This document shows, piece after piece, positions 37,404 to 47,793 of a stretch of DNA of 64,000 bases. Positions within the stretch are counted from its first letter, which is position 1, and each line of letters starts with the position of its first letter. The translations under genes and the position numbers were made by a program. This DNA is from Bradyrhizobium hipponense (GTDB lineage Bacteria; Pseudomonadota; Alphaproteobacteria; Rhizobiales; Xanthobacteraceae), in NCBI RefSeq assembly GCF_008123965.1, contig NZ_VSTH01000045.1:27047-91046 (forward strand). The letters are read 5' to 3'. The notes beneath the pieces are model-generated. The model saw only the letters and a list, made by a program, of their open reading frames with translations. It did no database searches and was not told the DNA's origin.

Positions 37404-37792
37404 GGCACGGCGATCAGCGCGGCCGCGACGCGACGCCGTTCGCCGATCATGATGTTGTAGGTGCGCACGGCGGGGCCGGTCTGCATCGTGTCCAGCACCA
37501 CTCTGACTGCCTTCAGCGCCTGGCGCAGCTCCAGCGGCGGCAGCCAGACCCCGGTTCCGGTGCCGATCAGGAGCGTGTCGATGCTATTGGCAGAAGTGAA
37601 GACCCGCTCCAGCGAATAGCGGTCGATCTTGGTGGGATCCGTCACGTCCCAGGCCCAGATCGCGTCCGGCAGGCAGAGCAGCGAGCCCCGGTGCGACATG
37701 CCGGCAAAGGCAAAGCCGCCCTTGCCGTAGGCTTCAATCGGCGCCGAGCGTGGGAAATGCGGTGCGTTGGGATCGCCGGCCATGAGCTTCAT
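37400..37792 (-). CDS. Mth938-domain protein, NDUFAF3 type
   Basis: 130 residues, one Mth938-like domain (IEAYGKGGFAFAGMSHRGSLLCLPDAIWAWDV, LIGTGTGVWLPP, MQTGPAVRTYNIMIGERRRVAAALIAV). Human NDUFAF3 has this fold and assembles respiratory complex I. In alphaproteobacteria this gene sits with secDF and the phytoene-synthase-like gene, as here (51 bp after secF, four-base overlap with the next). No catalytic residues are known. The linkage supports an assembly role. Confidence 0.88.
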   Translation of the reverse strand: MKLMAGDPNAPHFPRSAPIEAYGKGGFAFAGMSHRGSLLCLPDAIWAWDVTDPTKIDRYSLERVFTSANSIDTLLIGTGTGVWLPPLELRQALKAVRVVLDTMQTGPAVRTYNIMIGERRRVAAALIAVP

Positions 37793-37843
37793 CCGAATGG
37801 GCTTCTTGCCCTCGCAAACGCCTGCGAGGGCACGCGGTTCGGA

Positions 37844-38863
37844 TCATGCCTTGCTTTTCTTCGCCGGCGTAGCGGCTTCCGCCGCATCCTCGCGATGCTC
37901 GCCGACGCCGAGATAGATCAGGACCGGCGCCGCGATGAAGATCGAGGTATAGGTGCCGACCAGCACCACGCCGAACATCATCACCGCGGTGAAGCTATGG
38001 ATGGCATGACCGCCGAACAGCAGCAGAGCCAGCAGCGCCAGCGTCACCGTGAAGTGGGTGATGATCGAGCGTGACAGCGTCGAGTTGATGGACTCGTTGA
38101 GGAGCTGCGGCATCGGCATCTTCTTGTAGCGCCGCAGCATTTCACGGATGCGGTCGTAGATGACGACGGTGTCGTTGAGCGAATAGCCGAGGATGGTCAG
38201 AAGTGCGGCGATGCTGGTCAGGTCGAAATCAACTTGGCTGATCGACATGAAGCCGATCGTCAGCACGATGTCGTGCACGTTGGCGATCATGGCGCCGAGC
38301 GCGAACTGCCACTCGAAGCGGAACCAAAGATAGATCAGGATCGAGACGATCGCCAGCATCAGGCCGAGCATGCCGTAGGCCAGCAGCTCGCCGGAGACGC
38401 GGGGGCCCACCACCTCGACGCGCCGATACTCGACCGAATCGCCGAGCGCGCCGCGGACCTTCTGCACCGCCTCCTGCTGGGCGGCGTCGCCGCCGGGCTG
38501 CTCCGCCACCCGGATCAGGACATCGGCCGGTCCGCCGAACTGCTGCAGTTGGACCTCGCCGAGACGCAGCGTATCGAGCGCGCTGCGCATTGCCGCAATA
38601 TCGGCTGAGCCGGATTTGGCCTGTACCTCGAGCAGCGTGCCGCCGCGGAAGTCGATGCCGAAATTCAGGCCATGGGTGAAGAACAGCGTGATCGCGACGA
38701 TCGACAGCGCCGCCGAGACCGGGAAGCTGACGCGGCGGAAGCGCGTGAAGTCGAAATGCGTATTGTCCGGGACGATGCGCAGCGACGGCAGCAGGCCGAG
38801 CGCGGCCACCACGGTGAGGACGGCAATGAGAATGCCAAGCCCGATGAGAACATAGTGCGTCAC
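37844..38863 (-). CDS. secF: Protein translocase subunit SecF
   Basis: 339 residues from GTG 38863, preceded by AGGAG inside the secD stop region. Six membrane helices with the GIDFRGGTLLEVQ segment and the second-half TILGYSLNDTVVIYDRIRE and SINSTLSRSIITH segments typical of SecF. With SecD and YajC it uses the proton-motive force to drive the late stage of Sec export. 11 bases separate it from secD. Confidence 0.96.
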   Translation of the reverse strand: MTHYVLIGLGILIAVLTVVAALGLLPSLRIVPDNTHFDFTRFRRVSFPVSAALSIVAITLFFTHGLNFGIDFRGGTLLEVQAKSGSADIAAMRSALDTLRLGEVQLQQFGGPADVLIRVAEQPGGDAAQQEAVQKVRGALGDSVEYRRVEVVGPRVSGELLAYGMLGLMLAIVSILIYLWFRFEWQFALGAMIANVHDIVLTIGFMSISQVDFDLTSIAALLTILGYSLNDTVVIYDRIREMLRRYKKMPMPQLLNESINSTLSRSIITHFTVTLALLALLLFGGHAIHSFTAVMMFGVVLVGTYTSIFIAAPVLIYLGVGEHREDAAEAATPAKKSKA

Positions 38864-38874
38864 GGTCTTAGCTC

Positions 38875-40479
38875 CTAGATCGGTACGCTCTGCGGCCGCT
38901 TCCACCGCACCCACCCAGCCACGATCAGCCGGGTCAGCGTGAAGGCGGTGAACACCGTGGTGATGATACCGATGCCGAGCGTCACGGCGAAGCCGCGCAC
39001 CGGGCCGGTGCCGATGTAGAACAGCACCGCGGCGGCAATGAAGGTCGTGATGTTGGAATCAAGGATGGTCGCCAGCGCCCGCTTGAAGCCGGCATCGATT
39101 GCCGAGATCGCGTTGCGGCCGCCGCGCAGCTCCTCGCGGATGCGCTCGTAGATCAGCACGTTGGAATCGACGGCGATGCCGACGGTCAGCACGATGCCAG
39201 CGATGCCGGGCAGCGTCAGCGTGGCATTAAGGAGCGACAACAGGCCGAAGATCATGGCCACGTTGATCGCCACCGCGATGTTGGCGAACACGCCGAACAG
39301 CCGATAGGTCAGCAGCATGAAGATGATGACCAGGATCGAGCCGACATAGGCGGCAAGCTCGCCCTTCTCGATCGAGTCCTGGCCGAGGCCCGGACCGACC
39401 GTGCGCTCTTCGACCACAGTGAGCGGTGCCGGCAACGCGCCGGCACGCAGCAGGATCGCGAGATCGTTGGCCGATTGCACGGTGAAACTGCCGGAGATCT
39501 GGCCCTGACCGCCCGTGATCGGCTCGCGAATGACGGGCGCCGAGATTACCTTGTTGTCGAGGACGATCGCAAAGGGCAGCCCGACGTTTTCCTGCGTGGC
39601 CTGCGAGAACTTGCGCGCACCCGACGTATTGAACTTGAAGCTGACGACCGGCTCGTTCGTGCGCTGGTCGAAGCTGGCCTGGGCGTCGGTCAGATCGCCG
39701 CCCGCGACCAGCACCTGCTTCTTGACCACGTAGGGTGTCGGCGGCGGCGACGCGCTCATCAGCAGTTCGGATTCCGGCGGCAGCCTGCCCTGCTGCGCCT
39801 GATCGGGCGGCACGGACGTGTCGACCATCCGGAATTCCATCTTCGCCGTCTTGCCCAGCAATTCCTTCAGGCGGGTCGGATCCTGAAGCCCGGGGACCTG
39901 CACCAGGATGCGGTCGTTGCCCTGGCGCTGGATCACGGGCTCGACGGTGCCGAGCTCGTTGACGCGGCGTTCGACGATCTGGATCGACTGCTCGATGGTC
40001 TTGCGCATGCGCTCGATCATCGCGGCCTGCGGTGGGGTCAGACGGATCAGGCCGCCGCCGGCATCGGTTACGTCGAGGTCGCGCTGGCCACTGGACCCTA
40101 TGAGGCCGCCGAGCGGCTGCGCCATCTCCCGCAGCTTGGACAGCGCGGTCGGCACGTCGGATTCCTTGGAAATGCGAACCTCGACCGCGTCATTGCGCAC
40201 AGTGAGGCCACCGGTAAAGCCGATCTTGTTATCGCGCAGCACCCGACGACCCTCGTCGCGGATCTGGTCGAGCCTCTCCTTCTTCACGTAATTGCCGTCG
40301 ACCTCGAGCAGCAGATAGGAGCCGCCCTGAAGGTCGAGGCCGAGCACGAGACGGCGCTGCGTCCAGGCGGGCCAGGTCTTCACCTGAGCCTCGGGAAAGA
40401 AGTTCGGGACCGCGCAGAGGCACACGATCAGCGCCGTCAGGACAATCCCGAGCGCCCTCCACCGCGTGAAATACAACAT
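38875..40479 (-). CDS. secD: Protein translocase subunit SecD
   Basis: 534 residues. First helix, then the large periplasmic domain (GLDLQGGSYLLLEVD at about 48, later DRILVQVPGLQDP) and the RND-type membrane helices with GIAVDSNVLIYERIREELRGG and ATILDSNITTFIAAAVLF. Subunit of SecDF-YajC. Its stop codon overlaps the secF ribosome site. Second gene of the operon yajC-secD-secF-Mth938-phytoene-synthase-like. Confidence 0.97.
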   Translation of the reverse strand: MLYFTRWRALGIVLTALIVCLCAVPNFFPEAQVKTWPAWTQRRLVLGLDLQGGSYLLLEVDGNYVKKERLDQIRDEGRRVLRDNKIGFTGGLTVRNDAVEVRISKESDVPTALSKLREMAQPLGGLIGSSGQRDLDVTDAGGGLIRLTPPQAAMIERMRKTIEQSIQIVERRVNELGTVEPVIQRQGNDRILVQVPGLQDPTRLKELLGKTAKMEFRMVDTSVPPDQAQQGRLPPESELLMSASPPPTPYVVKKQVLVAGGDLTDAQASFDQRTNEPVVSFKFNTSGARKFSQATQENVGLPFAIVLDNKVISAPVIREPITGGQGQISGSFTVQSANDLAILLRAGALPAPLTVVEERTVGPGLGQDSIEKGELAAYVGSILVIIFMLLTYRLFGVFANIAVAINVAMIFGLLSLLNATLTLPGIAGIVLTVGIAVDSNVLIYERIREELRGGRNAISAIDAGFKRALATILDSNITTFIAAAVLFYIGTGPVRGFAVTLGIGIITTVFTAFTLTRLIVAGWVRWKRPQSVPI

Positions 40480-40526
40480 CGACTGGACCTGTCAGATCAG
40501 GAGACTTGATATCCTCGCGCGAGCGA

Positions 40527-40901
40527 TCAGCTCGCCGAGGTGTCGTCCTTGGCGCTCTCCTTGGAGCTTTCTTTTTCTTTGGCCGGCTCGCCTTTGGCGC
40601 GGACGCCGGAGATCATCTGGCGCATCTGCCGCACGCGGACACCGTCGGAAATCTCGAACTCGATCTGGTCGTCGTCTACGACTTTGGTGACCTTGCCGAC
40701 GAGGCCGCCCGAGGTCACCACGGTGTCGCCGCGGCGGATGTTCTTCACGAGTTCGGCGTGATCCTTCACCTTCTTCTGCTGCGGGCGCAGAATCAGGAAG
40801 TACATGATCACGAAGATCAGGGCGAACGGCAGCAGCGACATCAACATGCTGTTGGTGTCGCCGGCGCCCGCAGCCTGGGCATACGCAGGGGTAATCAGCA
40901 T
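40527..40901 (-). CDS. yajC: Sec translocase accessory subunit YajC
   Basis: 124 residues. Short N-terminus with an Ala-rich MLITPAYAQAAGAG start, one membrane helix (MSLLPFALIFVIMYFLILRPQQKK), a domain with RRGDTVVTSGGLVGKV, and a charged Lys/Glu/Ser tail. Binds SecDF. 47 bp before secD; first gene of the operon. Confidence 0.95.
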   Translation of the reverse strand: MLITPAYAQAAGAGDTNSMLMSLLPFALIFVIMYFLILRPQQKKVKDHAELVKNIRRGDTVVTSGGLVGKVTKVVDDDQIEFEISDGVRVRQMRQMISGVRAKGEPAKEKESSKESAKDDTSAS

Positions 40902-41081
40902 TCGGACGATCCTCGTGAGAACGGGGGAAAGCCGGTCAGGCCCTCAGGGCGACCGGTTCGGTCAAATTCGCGCGGACTATAGCGGCCACCGCCCCAATTG
41001 CAACGCTGCCAGACCGCCCTTTTGGCCACCTTGCGGCGCGCCTTCCGGCCCGATAAGGCTGCATTCTCAGGAACTTCGGAC

Positions 41082-42053
41082 ATGCCCAGAAAACCAAGCA
41101 AAAGCCAGGCCGGCAAAGGCCCCCGTACACCTGCCAGAGAGCCCGCCCGCGTCGCGGCAAAACGCCCCACAGGAGCGCCCGTCGACCTCTCCCAGGAGCG
41201 CATCGTGCGCGCGCTGGAGACCATTGCGGCGCACCTGTCCGCCCGGGGAAAGCCGGCCGCAGCGTCCGAATCGTTCGAGCGCGCGGATGCCTTTGTCTGG
41301 CACCCGGACGGCCGGCTGTCGGCGGTGCCGCGGGTCAGCCGCGTCGAGCTGTTCCTGTTGAAGGGCGTCGACCGGGTGCGCGACATCCTGATCGAGAACA
41401 CCGAGCGCTTCGCGGGCGGCCTGCCCGCCAACAACGCACTGCTCTGGGGCGCGCGCGGCATGGGCAAGTCGTCGCTGGTGAAGGCAGCCCATGCCAGCAT
41501 CAATGTGGAGCGCAAGCCTGCGGACAAACTCAAGCTGATCGAGATCCACCGCGAGGACATCGAGAGTCTGCCGGCGCTGATGGAGCAGTTGCGGGCGTCC
41601 TCCTTCCGCTTCATCGTGTTCTGCGACGACCTCTCCTTCGACGGCAATGACGCCTCGTACAAATCGCTCAAGGCGGTGCTCGAAGGCGGCATCGAAGGCC
41701 GGCCCGAGAACGTCATCCTCTATGCCACCTCCAACCGCCGCCATCTGCTCGCACGCGAGATGATTGAGAACGAGCGCTCGACCGCGATCAATCCCGGCGA
41801 AGCGGTCGAGGAGAAAGTCTCGCTGTCGGACCGCTTCGGCCTCTGGCTCGGCTTCCATCGTTGCAGCCAGGACGAATATCTCGCCATGGTGCGCGGCTAT
41901 TGCAGCCATTTCGGTGTCAAGCTCGACGACGCCACGCTGGAACGCGAGGCGCTGGAATGGTCGACGACGCGAGGCTCGCGTTCGGGCCGCGTCGCCTGGC
42001 AATTCGTGCAGGAGCTTGCAGGACGGCTTGGCGTCAAGTTGACGGCGATGTGA
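41082..42053 (+). CDS. DUF815 AAA ATPase
   Basis: 323 residues from ATG 41082. A basic N-terminus of about 50 residues precedes the AAA domain: Walker A GARGMGKSSLV, Walker B FIVFCDDLSFDG, and the family-specific VILYATSNRRHLL and SDRFGLWLGFHR. DUF815 proteins are AAA ATPases without known substrate; conserved next to yajC/secDF in alphaproteobacteria. It is divergent from yajC. Frame is open and the codon usage ordinary. Confidence 0.9.
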   Translation: MPRKPSKSQAGKGPRTPAREPARVAAKRPTGAPVDLSQERIVRALETIAAHLSARGKPAAASESFERADAFVWHPDGRLSAVPRVSRVELFLLKGVDRVRDILIENTERFAGGLPANNALLWGARGMGKSSLVKAAHASINVERKPADKLKLIEIHREDIESLPALMEQLRASSFRFIVFCDDLSFDGNDASYKSLKAVLEGGIEGRPENVILYATSNRRHLLAREMIENERSTAINPGEAVEEKVSLSDRFGLWLGFHRCSQDEYLAMVRGYCSHFGVKLDDATLEREALEWSTTRGSRSGRVAWQFVQELAGRLGVKLTAM

Positions 42054-42080
42054 GGCGTCGCACGTCGCCACGTTCTCAAG

Positions 42081-42203
42081 CGTCATCGCCCGCCTTGTGC
42101 GCAATTGCGCACTGGAGCGGGCGATCCAGTACTCCAGAGACGATTGTGATCCATCGAGAGGCCGCGGCGTACTGGATCGCCCGGCCGAGCCGGGCGATGA
42201 CAG
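42081..42203. repeat. Intergenic palindromic repeat (GTCATCGCCCG type)
   Basis: Terminal arms GTCATCGCCCG (42082-42092) and CGGGCGATGAC (42191-42201) are perfect inverted copies; between them lie the palindrome GCGCAATTGCGC and matching GATCCAGTACTCC/GTACTGGATC segments. About 120 bp, between the DUF815 and M23 stops. Same type as repeats I know from Bradyrhizobium intergenic regions; may also act as a terminator. Confidence 0.75.
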
Positions 42204-42216
42204 CGCGTTGAGCGCC

Positions 42217-43608
42217 TCACGCCCCGTTCAGGAATTGAAGCGGATCAACCGGACTGGACCCCTTACGGATCTCGAAATGGAGCTGCGGCGACGCCACCTC
42301 CCCGGATTGACCCGACTTGGCAATGACCTGACCGCGCTTGATGGTATCGCCGCGCTTCACCATCAGCTCACTCGCATGGGCATATGCGGTGACGTAGCCA
42401 TTGGAGTGCCGAACCAGGACCAGATTGCCGTAACCCTTCAGCTCGTTGCCGGAATAGGCAACAACGCCATCTTCAGCCGCCTTGACCGGCGTACCCTCGG
42501 GCACCGCAAGATTGATGCCGTCATTGGACTTGCCGTTGGTCTTGGCGCCGTAGCTCGTGATCACCTTGCCGCGCACCGGCCAGCGGAAGGTCGGCAGCGC
42601 GCTTGTGACTTCCGCAGCTTTCGTCGGCGTCTCGGCCGCCTTCTCTTCGACATTGGCGGTGGCCTGGGCCAGACGGGCGCTCTGCACCGGCGCGGCAACG
42701 GCGGCCATCTTGGTTGCGGGCGCGGGAGCGACCGCAACGGGTTGCAGCGTGCCCGCAACAGGAGCGGCCGTGACCGGAGCAACCGGCGCCGCGAGCGCTG
42801 CGGTCTTTGCGCCGGGCACGGTCAGCCTGGTGCCGAGCTTGAGTTTTGCCGACGGATCGAGGCCATTGGCGCGGGCGAGCTCGGCCGGCGAGATATGGTT
42901 CTTGCGCGCGATGCTGGCGAGCGTGTCGCCGCGATTGACGAAGTGCATGCTCGACGGCGCGGCGACGGCCGCAAGCGGCTTGGCGGCGGGCGCCGTCGCC
43001 GGAGCAGCGGCAACCGGAGCCATCGCTGGCGCGGGTGCAGCGGCGGTCGCGCCGGAATGCGGGATGATCAGTTGCTGGCCGGGCGAGAGCGTGCGTGGCC
43101 CCTTGTAACCGTTAGCGGCCATGATCGCCTGCGGCGTGACACGATAGCGCTTGGCGAGCACGTCGAGCGTGTCGCTGGTGCCGACGATGATCTTGGTCCC
43201 GCCAGCGGGCTGGGTGGCTGCGACCGACCGCGGCGGCACGGTGGCCGTGGTCTCGATATGCGGCTGCGCCGGGGGCGCATAGGACCCCATGCCACGACCG
43301 CCTCCAGACACTCCACCACCCGCCGCAACGGGATAGGATTGCGGCGCGGAAACTGCCGGCGGAAGCGGCTGAGACTGATAGTAGCCAGGCTGCGTCTGCG
43401 GCCGCGAATATTGCGGCAGCTCACGCTGCTGCGGCGGCGCCGGCTGCACCGAACCGGTCGATTCCGACGCGAAGGGATTGGAGAAATTCGACTGGGACAG
43501 CCGCGACGACATGTCGGCGCTGCACCCTGCGAAGCTGAAGGAGATCAGCGCCAGCACCGCGACCTGCGGTACGCGGCGCGAGTAAAGCAACTCGACGACA
43601 GCGGACAT
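42217..43608 (-). CDS. LysM/M23 lipoprotein, NlpD-like, degenerate peptidase
   Basis: 463 residues. Lipobox-like FAGC near residue 29; two LysM repeats (IIVGTSDTLDVLAKRYRV and MHFVNRGDTLASIARKNH); a Pro/Ala-rich linker; a C-terminal M23 fold (ITSYGAKTNGKSNDGINLAVP, YAHASEL, QLHFEIR). The metal His and Asp of the HxxxD motif are replaced (SNDGIN), so it is probably an amidase activator rather than an endopeptidase, like NlpD and EnvC. It should bind peptidoglycan from the envelope side. Gene order surE-pcm-nlpD-like is conserved. Confidence 0.9.
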   Translation of the reverse strand: MSAVVELLYSRRVPQVAVLALISFSFAGCSADMSSRLSQSNFSNPFASESTGSVQPAPPQQRELPQYSRPQTQPGYYQSQPLPPAVSAPQSYPVAAGGGVSGGGRGMGSYAPPAQPHIETTATVPPRSVAATQPAGGTKIIVGTSDTLDVLAKRYRVTPQAIMAANGYKGPRTLSPGQQLIIPHSGATAAAPAPAMAPVAAAPATAPAAKPLAAVAAPSSMHFVNRGDTLASIARKNHISPAELARANGLDPSAKLKLGTRLTVPGAKTAALAAPVAPVTAAPVAGTLQPVAVAPAPATKMAAVAAPVQSARLAQATANVEEKAAETPTKAAEVTSALPTFRWPVRGKVITSYGAKTNGKSNDGINLAVPEGTPVKAAEDGVVAYSGNELKGYGNLVLVRHSNGYVTAYAHASELMVKRGDTIKRGQVIAKSGQSGEVASPQLHFEIRKGSSPVDPLQFLNGA

Positions 43609-43717
43609 GGTTACTCACTCGTACGCAACAGAACTGGTGTTTTAAGTAAACACGCGCCGAGTAAATAACGGCTTAACCCTCCCAATAAGATGTTGGCAGC
43701 ACAGCCGATCCGGAATT

Positions 43718-44368
43718 CTACAGCTCCCGCGCCACGCCGGGCAGCGCTGGCACGAAGCGAACGTCGACGAGTTCCTTGCGCTTGATCCCGGCTTCGCTGC
43801 GGCTGAGGCGGACCAGCGTCTGCACGCCCTGATGGGGGCCGACCGGTGCGATCAGGATGCCGCCGACCTCGAGCCGCTCGACCAGGTTGTCCGGAATCTG
43901 CTCCACCGCGGCCGTGACGATGATACGGTCGAACGGCCCGATATTGGCGGGCAGGTTGAGCCCGTCGCCGAGCATCACCTCGACATTGTGACAGTCGAGC
44001 TTCTCGAGCCTGGCGCGTGCGGCGTCCGCGAGCTTGCGGTAGCGCTCGACCGTCAACACCTGGCCTGCGAGCCGTGACAGCACGGCAGCCTGATAGCCGG
44101 AGCCGGCACCGATCTCGAGCACGCGATGCCGTTTCTGGAGCTGAAGCTGCTCGGTCATGTAGGCGACGACGAAGGGCTGGCTGATGGTCTGCCCGCAGGC
44201 GATCGGCAGCGCGCTGTCGCGGTAGGCGCCGTCGCGATCGGCCTCGTCGACGAACAGCTCGCGTGGCACCGCCTCCATGGCGCGCAGCACCGCTTGATCG
44301 CTAATGCCTCGACGCCTCAGCGTGAGCTGAAACATCATCTTTTCCTGCGAGTGCTGATCGGAGGTCAT
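43718..44368 (-). CDS. pcm: Protein-L-isoaspartate O-methyltransferase
   Basis: 216 residues from ATG 44368. Motif [20 protein letters not shown], substrate-loop [28 protein letters not shown]: a full Pcm. It methylates isoaspartyl residues of aged proteins using S-adenosylmethionine. Usually placed with surE and the NlpD-like gene, as here; a divergent receiver gene separates it from surE. An upstream extension to 44488 exists in frame but lacks family resemblance. Confidence 0.95.
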   Translation of the reverse strand: MTSDQHSQEKMMFQLTLRRRGISDQAVLRAMEAVPRELFVDEADRDGAYRDSALPIACGQTISQPFVVAYMTEQLQLQKRHRVLEIGAGSGYQAAVLSRLAGQVLTVERYRKLADAARARLEKLDCHNVEVMLGDGLNLPANIGPFDRIIVTAAVEQIPDNLVERLEVGGILIAPVGPHQGVQTLVRLSRSEAGIKRKELVDVRFVPALPGVAREL

Positions 44369-44593
44369 AGCTGTCGGTATTCGTCTGGTCAGAGATCCGG
44401 ATCGAAGTTCTACGGCGCAAATATCTGCGCCGGAATATTGTTCCGGCTCAGGAACCCATGATAGCCTTTCGGCGCAGCATTTGACCACACGGAGCAGCCG
44501 CGATCATCATTCGCAGTTTCCGTTTGCCGAAACGCACATTGCGTCCACTGGCGTTATCTGCGAACGTTTAACGGCACGGGCAAGGACTCAATT

Positions 44594-44965
44594 ATGACTG
44601 CGACAGGGCTTTCGGGCCGTTCTGTATTCCTCGTCGAGGACGAGGTCATGATCAGGATGATGGTCGCGGACATGCTCGAAGAGCTCGGCTACAAGGTCGC
44701 AGCTGAAGCCGGCGATATCACCGAAGCGATGCGGCTTGCCCAGGCGACCGAATTCGACATCGCCATCCTCGACGTCAACGTCAACGGCAAGGTCATCTCC
44801 CCCGTTGCCGACCTGATCAAGGCCAAGGGCTGCCCCTTCATCTTCGCGACCGGTTACGGCTCCTCGGGCCTGCCCGAGCAATATCGCGACCGTCCGGCGA
44901 TCCAGAAGCCGTTCCAGCTCGACGCGCTCGGCAGGACCATTGAAGCCGCGCTTCGCGGCGACTAG
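44594..44965 (+). CDS. Stand-alone response-regulator receiver
   Basis: 123 residues, a CheY-like receiver only. Acidic pocket FLVEDEVMIR, phosphorylation Asp in AILDVNVNG (about residue 60), Thr/Ser in FIFATGYGSSG and Lys in IQKPFQ are intact. No output domain. It is divergent from pcm and points toward the end of surE. ATG 44594 follows GCAAGGAC. Its kinase is unknown; the hybrid kinase at 57537 is a possible but unsupported partner. Confidence 0.9.
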   Translation: MTATGLSGRSVFLVEDEVMIRMMVADMLEELGYKVAAEAGDITEAMRLAQATEFDIAILDVNVNGKVISPVADLIKAKGCPFIFATGYGSSGLPEQYRDRPAIQKPFQLDALGRTIEAALRGD

Positions 44966-45002
44966 CCGCTACTTCCAAACCGTCCCTACTTCCAAGCAGT
45001 CC

Positions 45003-45770
45003 CTATTTCAACGTCTCGCCCAGCGCTTCGGAAAACGCAACGTCGGTGCGATCGAGCCTGAGCGGCGTGACCGAGACGTAGCGGTCGCGGAGCGCGGCGA
45101 GATCGGTGCCGTCGGCGGGCGTGTCCATCATCGCCGCGCGCTCGAAGCCGATCCAGAAATAGGGATTGCCGCGGCCGTCCCTGCGCTCGTCGATCCTGAG
45201 GAAGCCGAGATTGCGCTTGCCCTGGCGCGTGACGCGGATGCCCAAGACATCCTCCGGCGCGCAGGACGGGAAGTTGACGTTGATGACGGTATCCTTCGGG
45301 ATGCCTGCCGCGATCACCTTGCGCAAGATGTCAGGCCCAAACTTGCGCGCGGTATCCCACTGCGGCCGCTCGCGCGTCTCGACGCTGAACTCCTGCGACA
45401 GCGCGAACGAGGGCAGACCCAGGATGGTGCCCTCCAGCGCGCCGGCGATCGTGCCGGAATAGACGACGTCCTCGGCGACGTTGCGGCCCTTGTTGACGCC
45501 GGAGAGCACGACATCGGGCAGCTTGGCGCCGAGGATATGACGGGCCCCCATAATCACGCAGTCGGTCGGCGTGCCGCGCACGGCGAAGTGCCGCGGGCCG
45601 ACTTCGCGCAGGCGCAAGGGATCGTTCAGCGACAGCGAATGCGACACACCGGACTGGTCGAGCTCCGGCGCGACCACCCAGACGTCGTCTGACAGCGCCC
45701 GTGCGATCTCCTCGACGACCTTGAGGCCGGGGGCGTGGATGCCGTCGTCATTGGTGCAGAGAATACGCAT
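45003..45770 (-). CDS. surE: 5'/3'-nucleotidase SurE
   Basis: 255 residues. MRILCTNDDGIHAPGL with the metal-binding DD pair at residues 8-9, VVLSGVNKGRNVAEDVVYSGTIAGA, VINVNFP and VTPLRLDRTD: a complete SurE. It removes phosphate from nucleoside monophosphates, and is known for survival in stationary phase. Lies upstream of pcm, as in most proteobacteria. Confidence 0.97.
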   Translation of the reverse strand: MRILCTNDDGIHAPGLKVVEEIARALSDDVWVVAPELDQSGVSHSLSLNDPLRLREVGPRHFAVRGTPTDCVIMGARHILGAKLPDVVLSGVNKGRNVAEDVVYSGTIAGALEGTILGLPSFALSQEFSVETRERPQWDTARKFGPDILRKVIAAGIPKDTVINVNFPSCAPEDVLGIRVTRQGKRNLGFLRIDERRDGRGNPYFWIGFERAAMMDTPADGTDLAALRDRYVSVTPLRLDRTDVAFSEALGETLK

Positions 45771-45862
45771 GTCCCAGCTCGATTCCGTGGGTCGTCTTCA
45801 AGCTGGTCTTATCCGGCTATGACCGATCAGGCAAACTGGCGCCGCATTGGTCAATCGGGCTC

Positions 45863-46228
45863 TCAGCGGCGAACCCGCCACTGCGGCAAAAATCGTGCAA
45901 GCCTGCCCTCTGCACGCAACACGAAGGCCGATGGAACCGGCGGCGGGGCCGGGAGCGGCTCCATCGCAGCGGGCGACGCCGGCAGCGGTTCGGCCGCCAC
46001 GGGAGCCGGCTCACGCGGAAAGCGCGTGCGCGCCGTTGTCAATGCCCTGTCAAAATCCTCGGTGTTGACCCCGGGCTTGGCCCGCCGGCTCTGCACCAGG
46101 CCGTCATCCCAGAGCCGCGCGATCTCGATATCCAGCACGCCGCGCAGGCGCTGGTCGACGGCCTGGATGCCGGCACCTGTCACCGCCCATTGTCTGCCGA
46201 CCCAGAAGATGTCGTGGTGCAAGGCCAT
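45863..46228 (-). CDS. Hypothetical protein between serS and surE
   Basis: 121 residues from ATG 46228 (an upstream start at 46288 is also open). N-terminal MALHHDIFWVGRQWAVTGAGIQAVDQRL and a C-terminal Pro/Ala-rich stretch. The first 60 residues are conserved-looking with a Trp/Gly pattern, the rest is low complexity. No domain recognised. The order serS-this-surE is on one strand and may be one transcript. Confidence 0.65.
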   Translation of the reverse strand: MALHHDIFWVGRQWAVTGAGIQAVDQRLRGVLDIEIARLWDDGLVQSRRAKPGVNTEDFDRALTTARTRFPREPAPVAAEPLPASPAAMEPLPAPPPVPSAFVLRAEGRLARFLPQWRVRR

Positions 46229-46323
46229 GAATAGTGGTTTCGAGTTGCCGGACGGCCGACAAGATAACCGGCCGACCGATCTTCGCAACCAACCGTTCTG
46301 CGTTATGGCCGGGCAATCGCGCC

Positions 46324-47752
<1,429 letters not shown>

Positions 47753-47793
47753 AATCATGGGCTGAGCATGGATATGATAGAGCGAAAAGCGCC

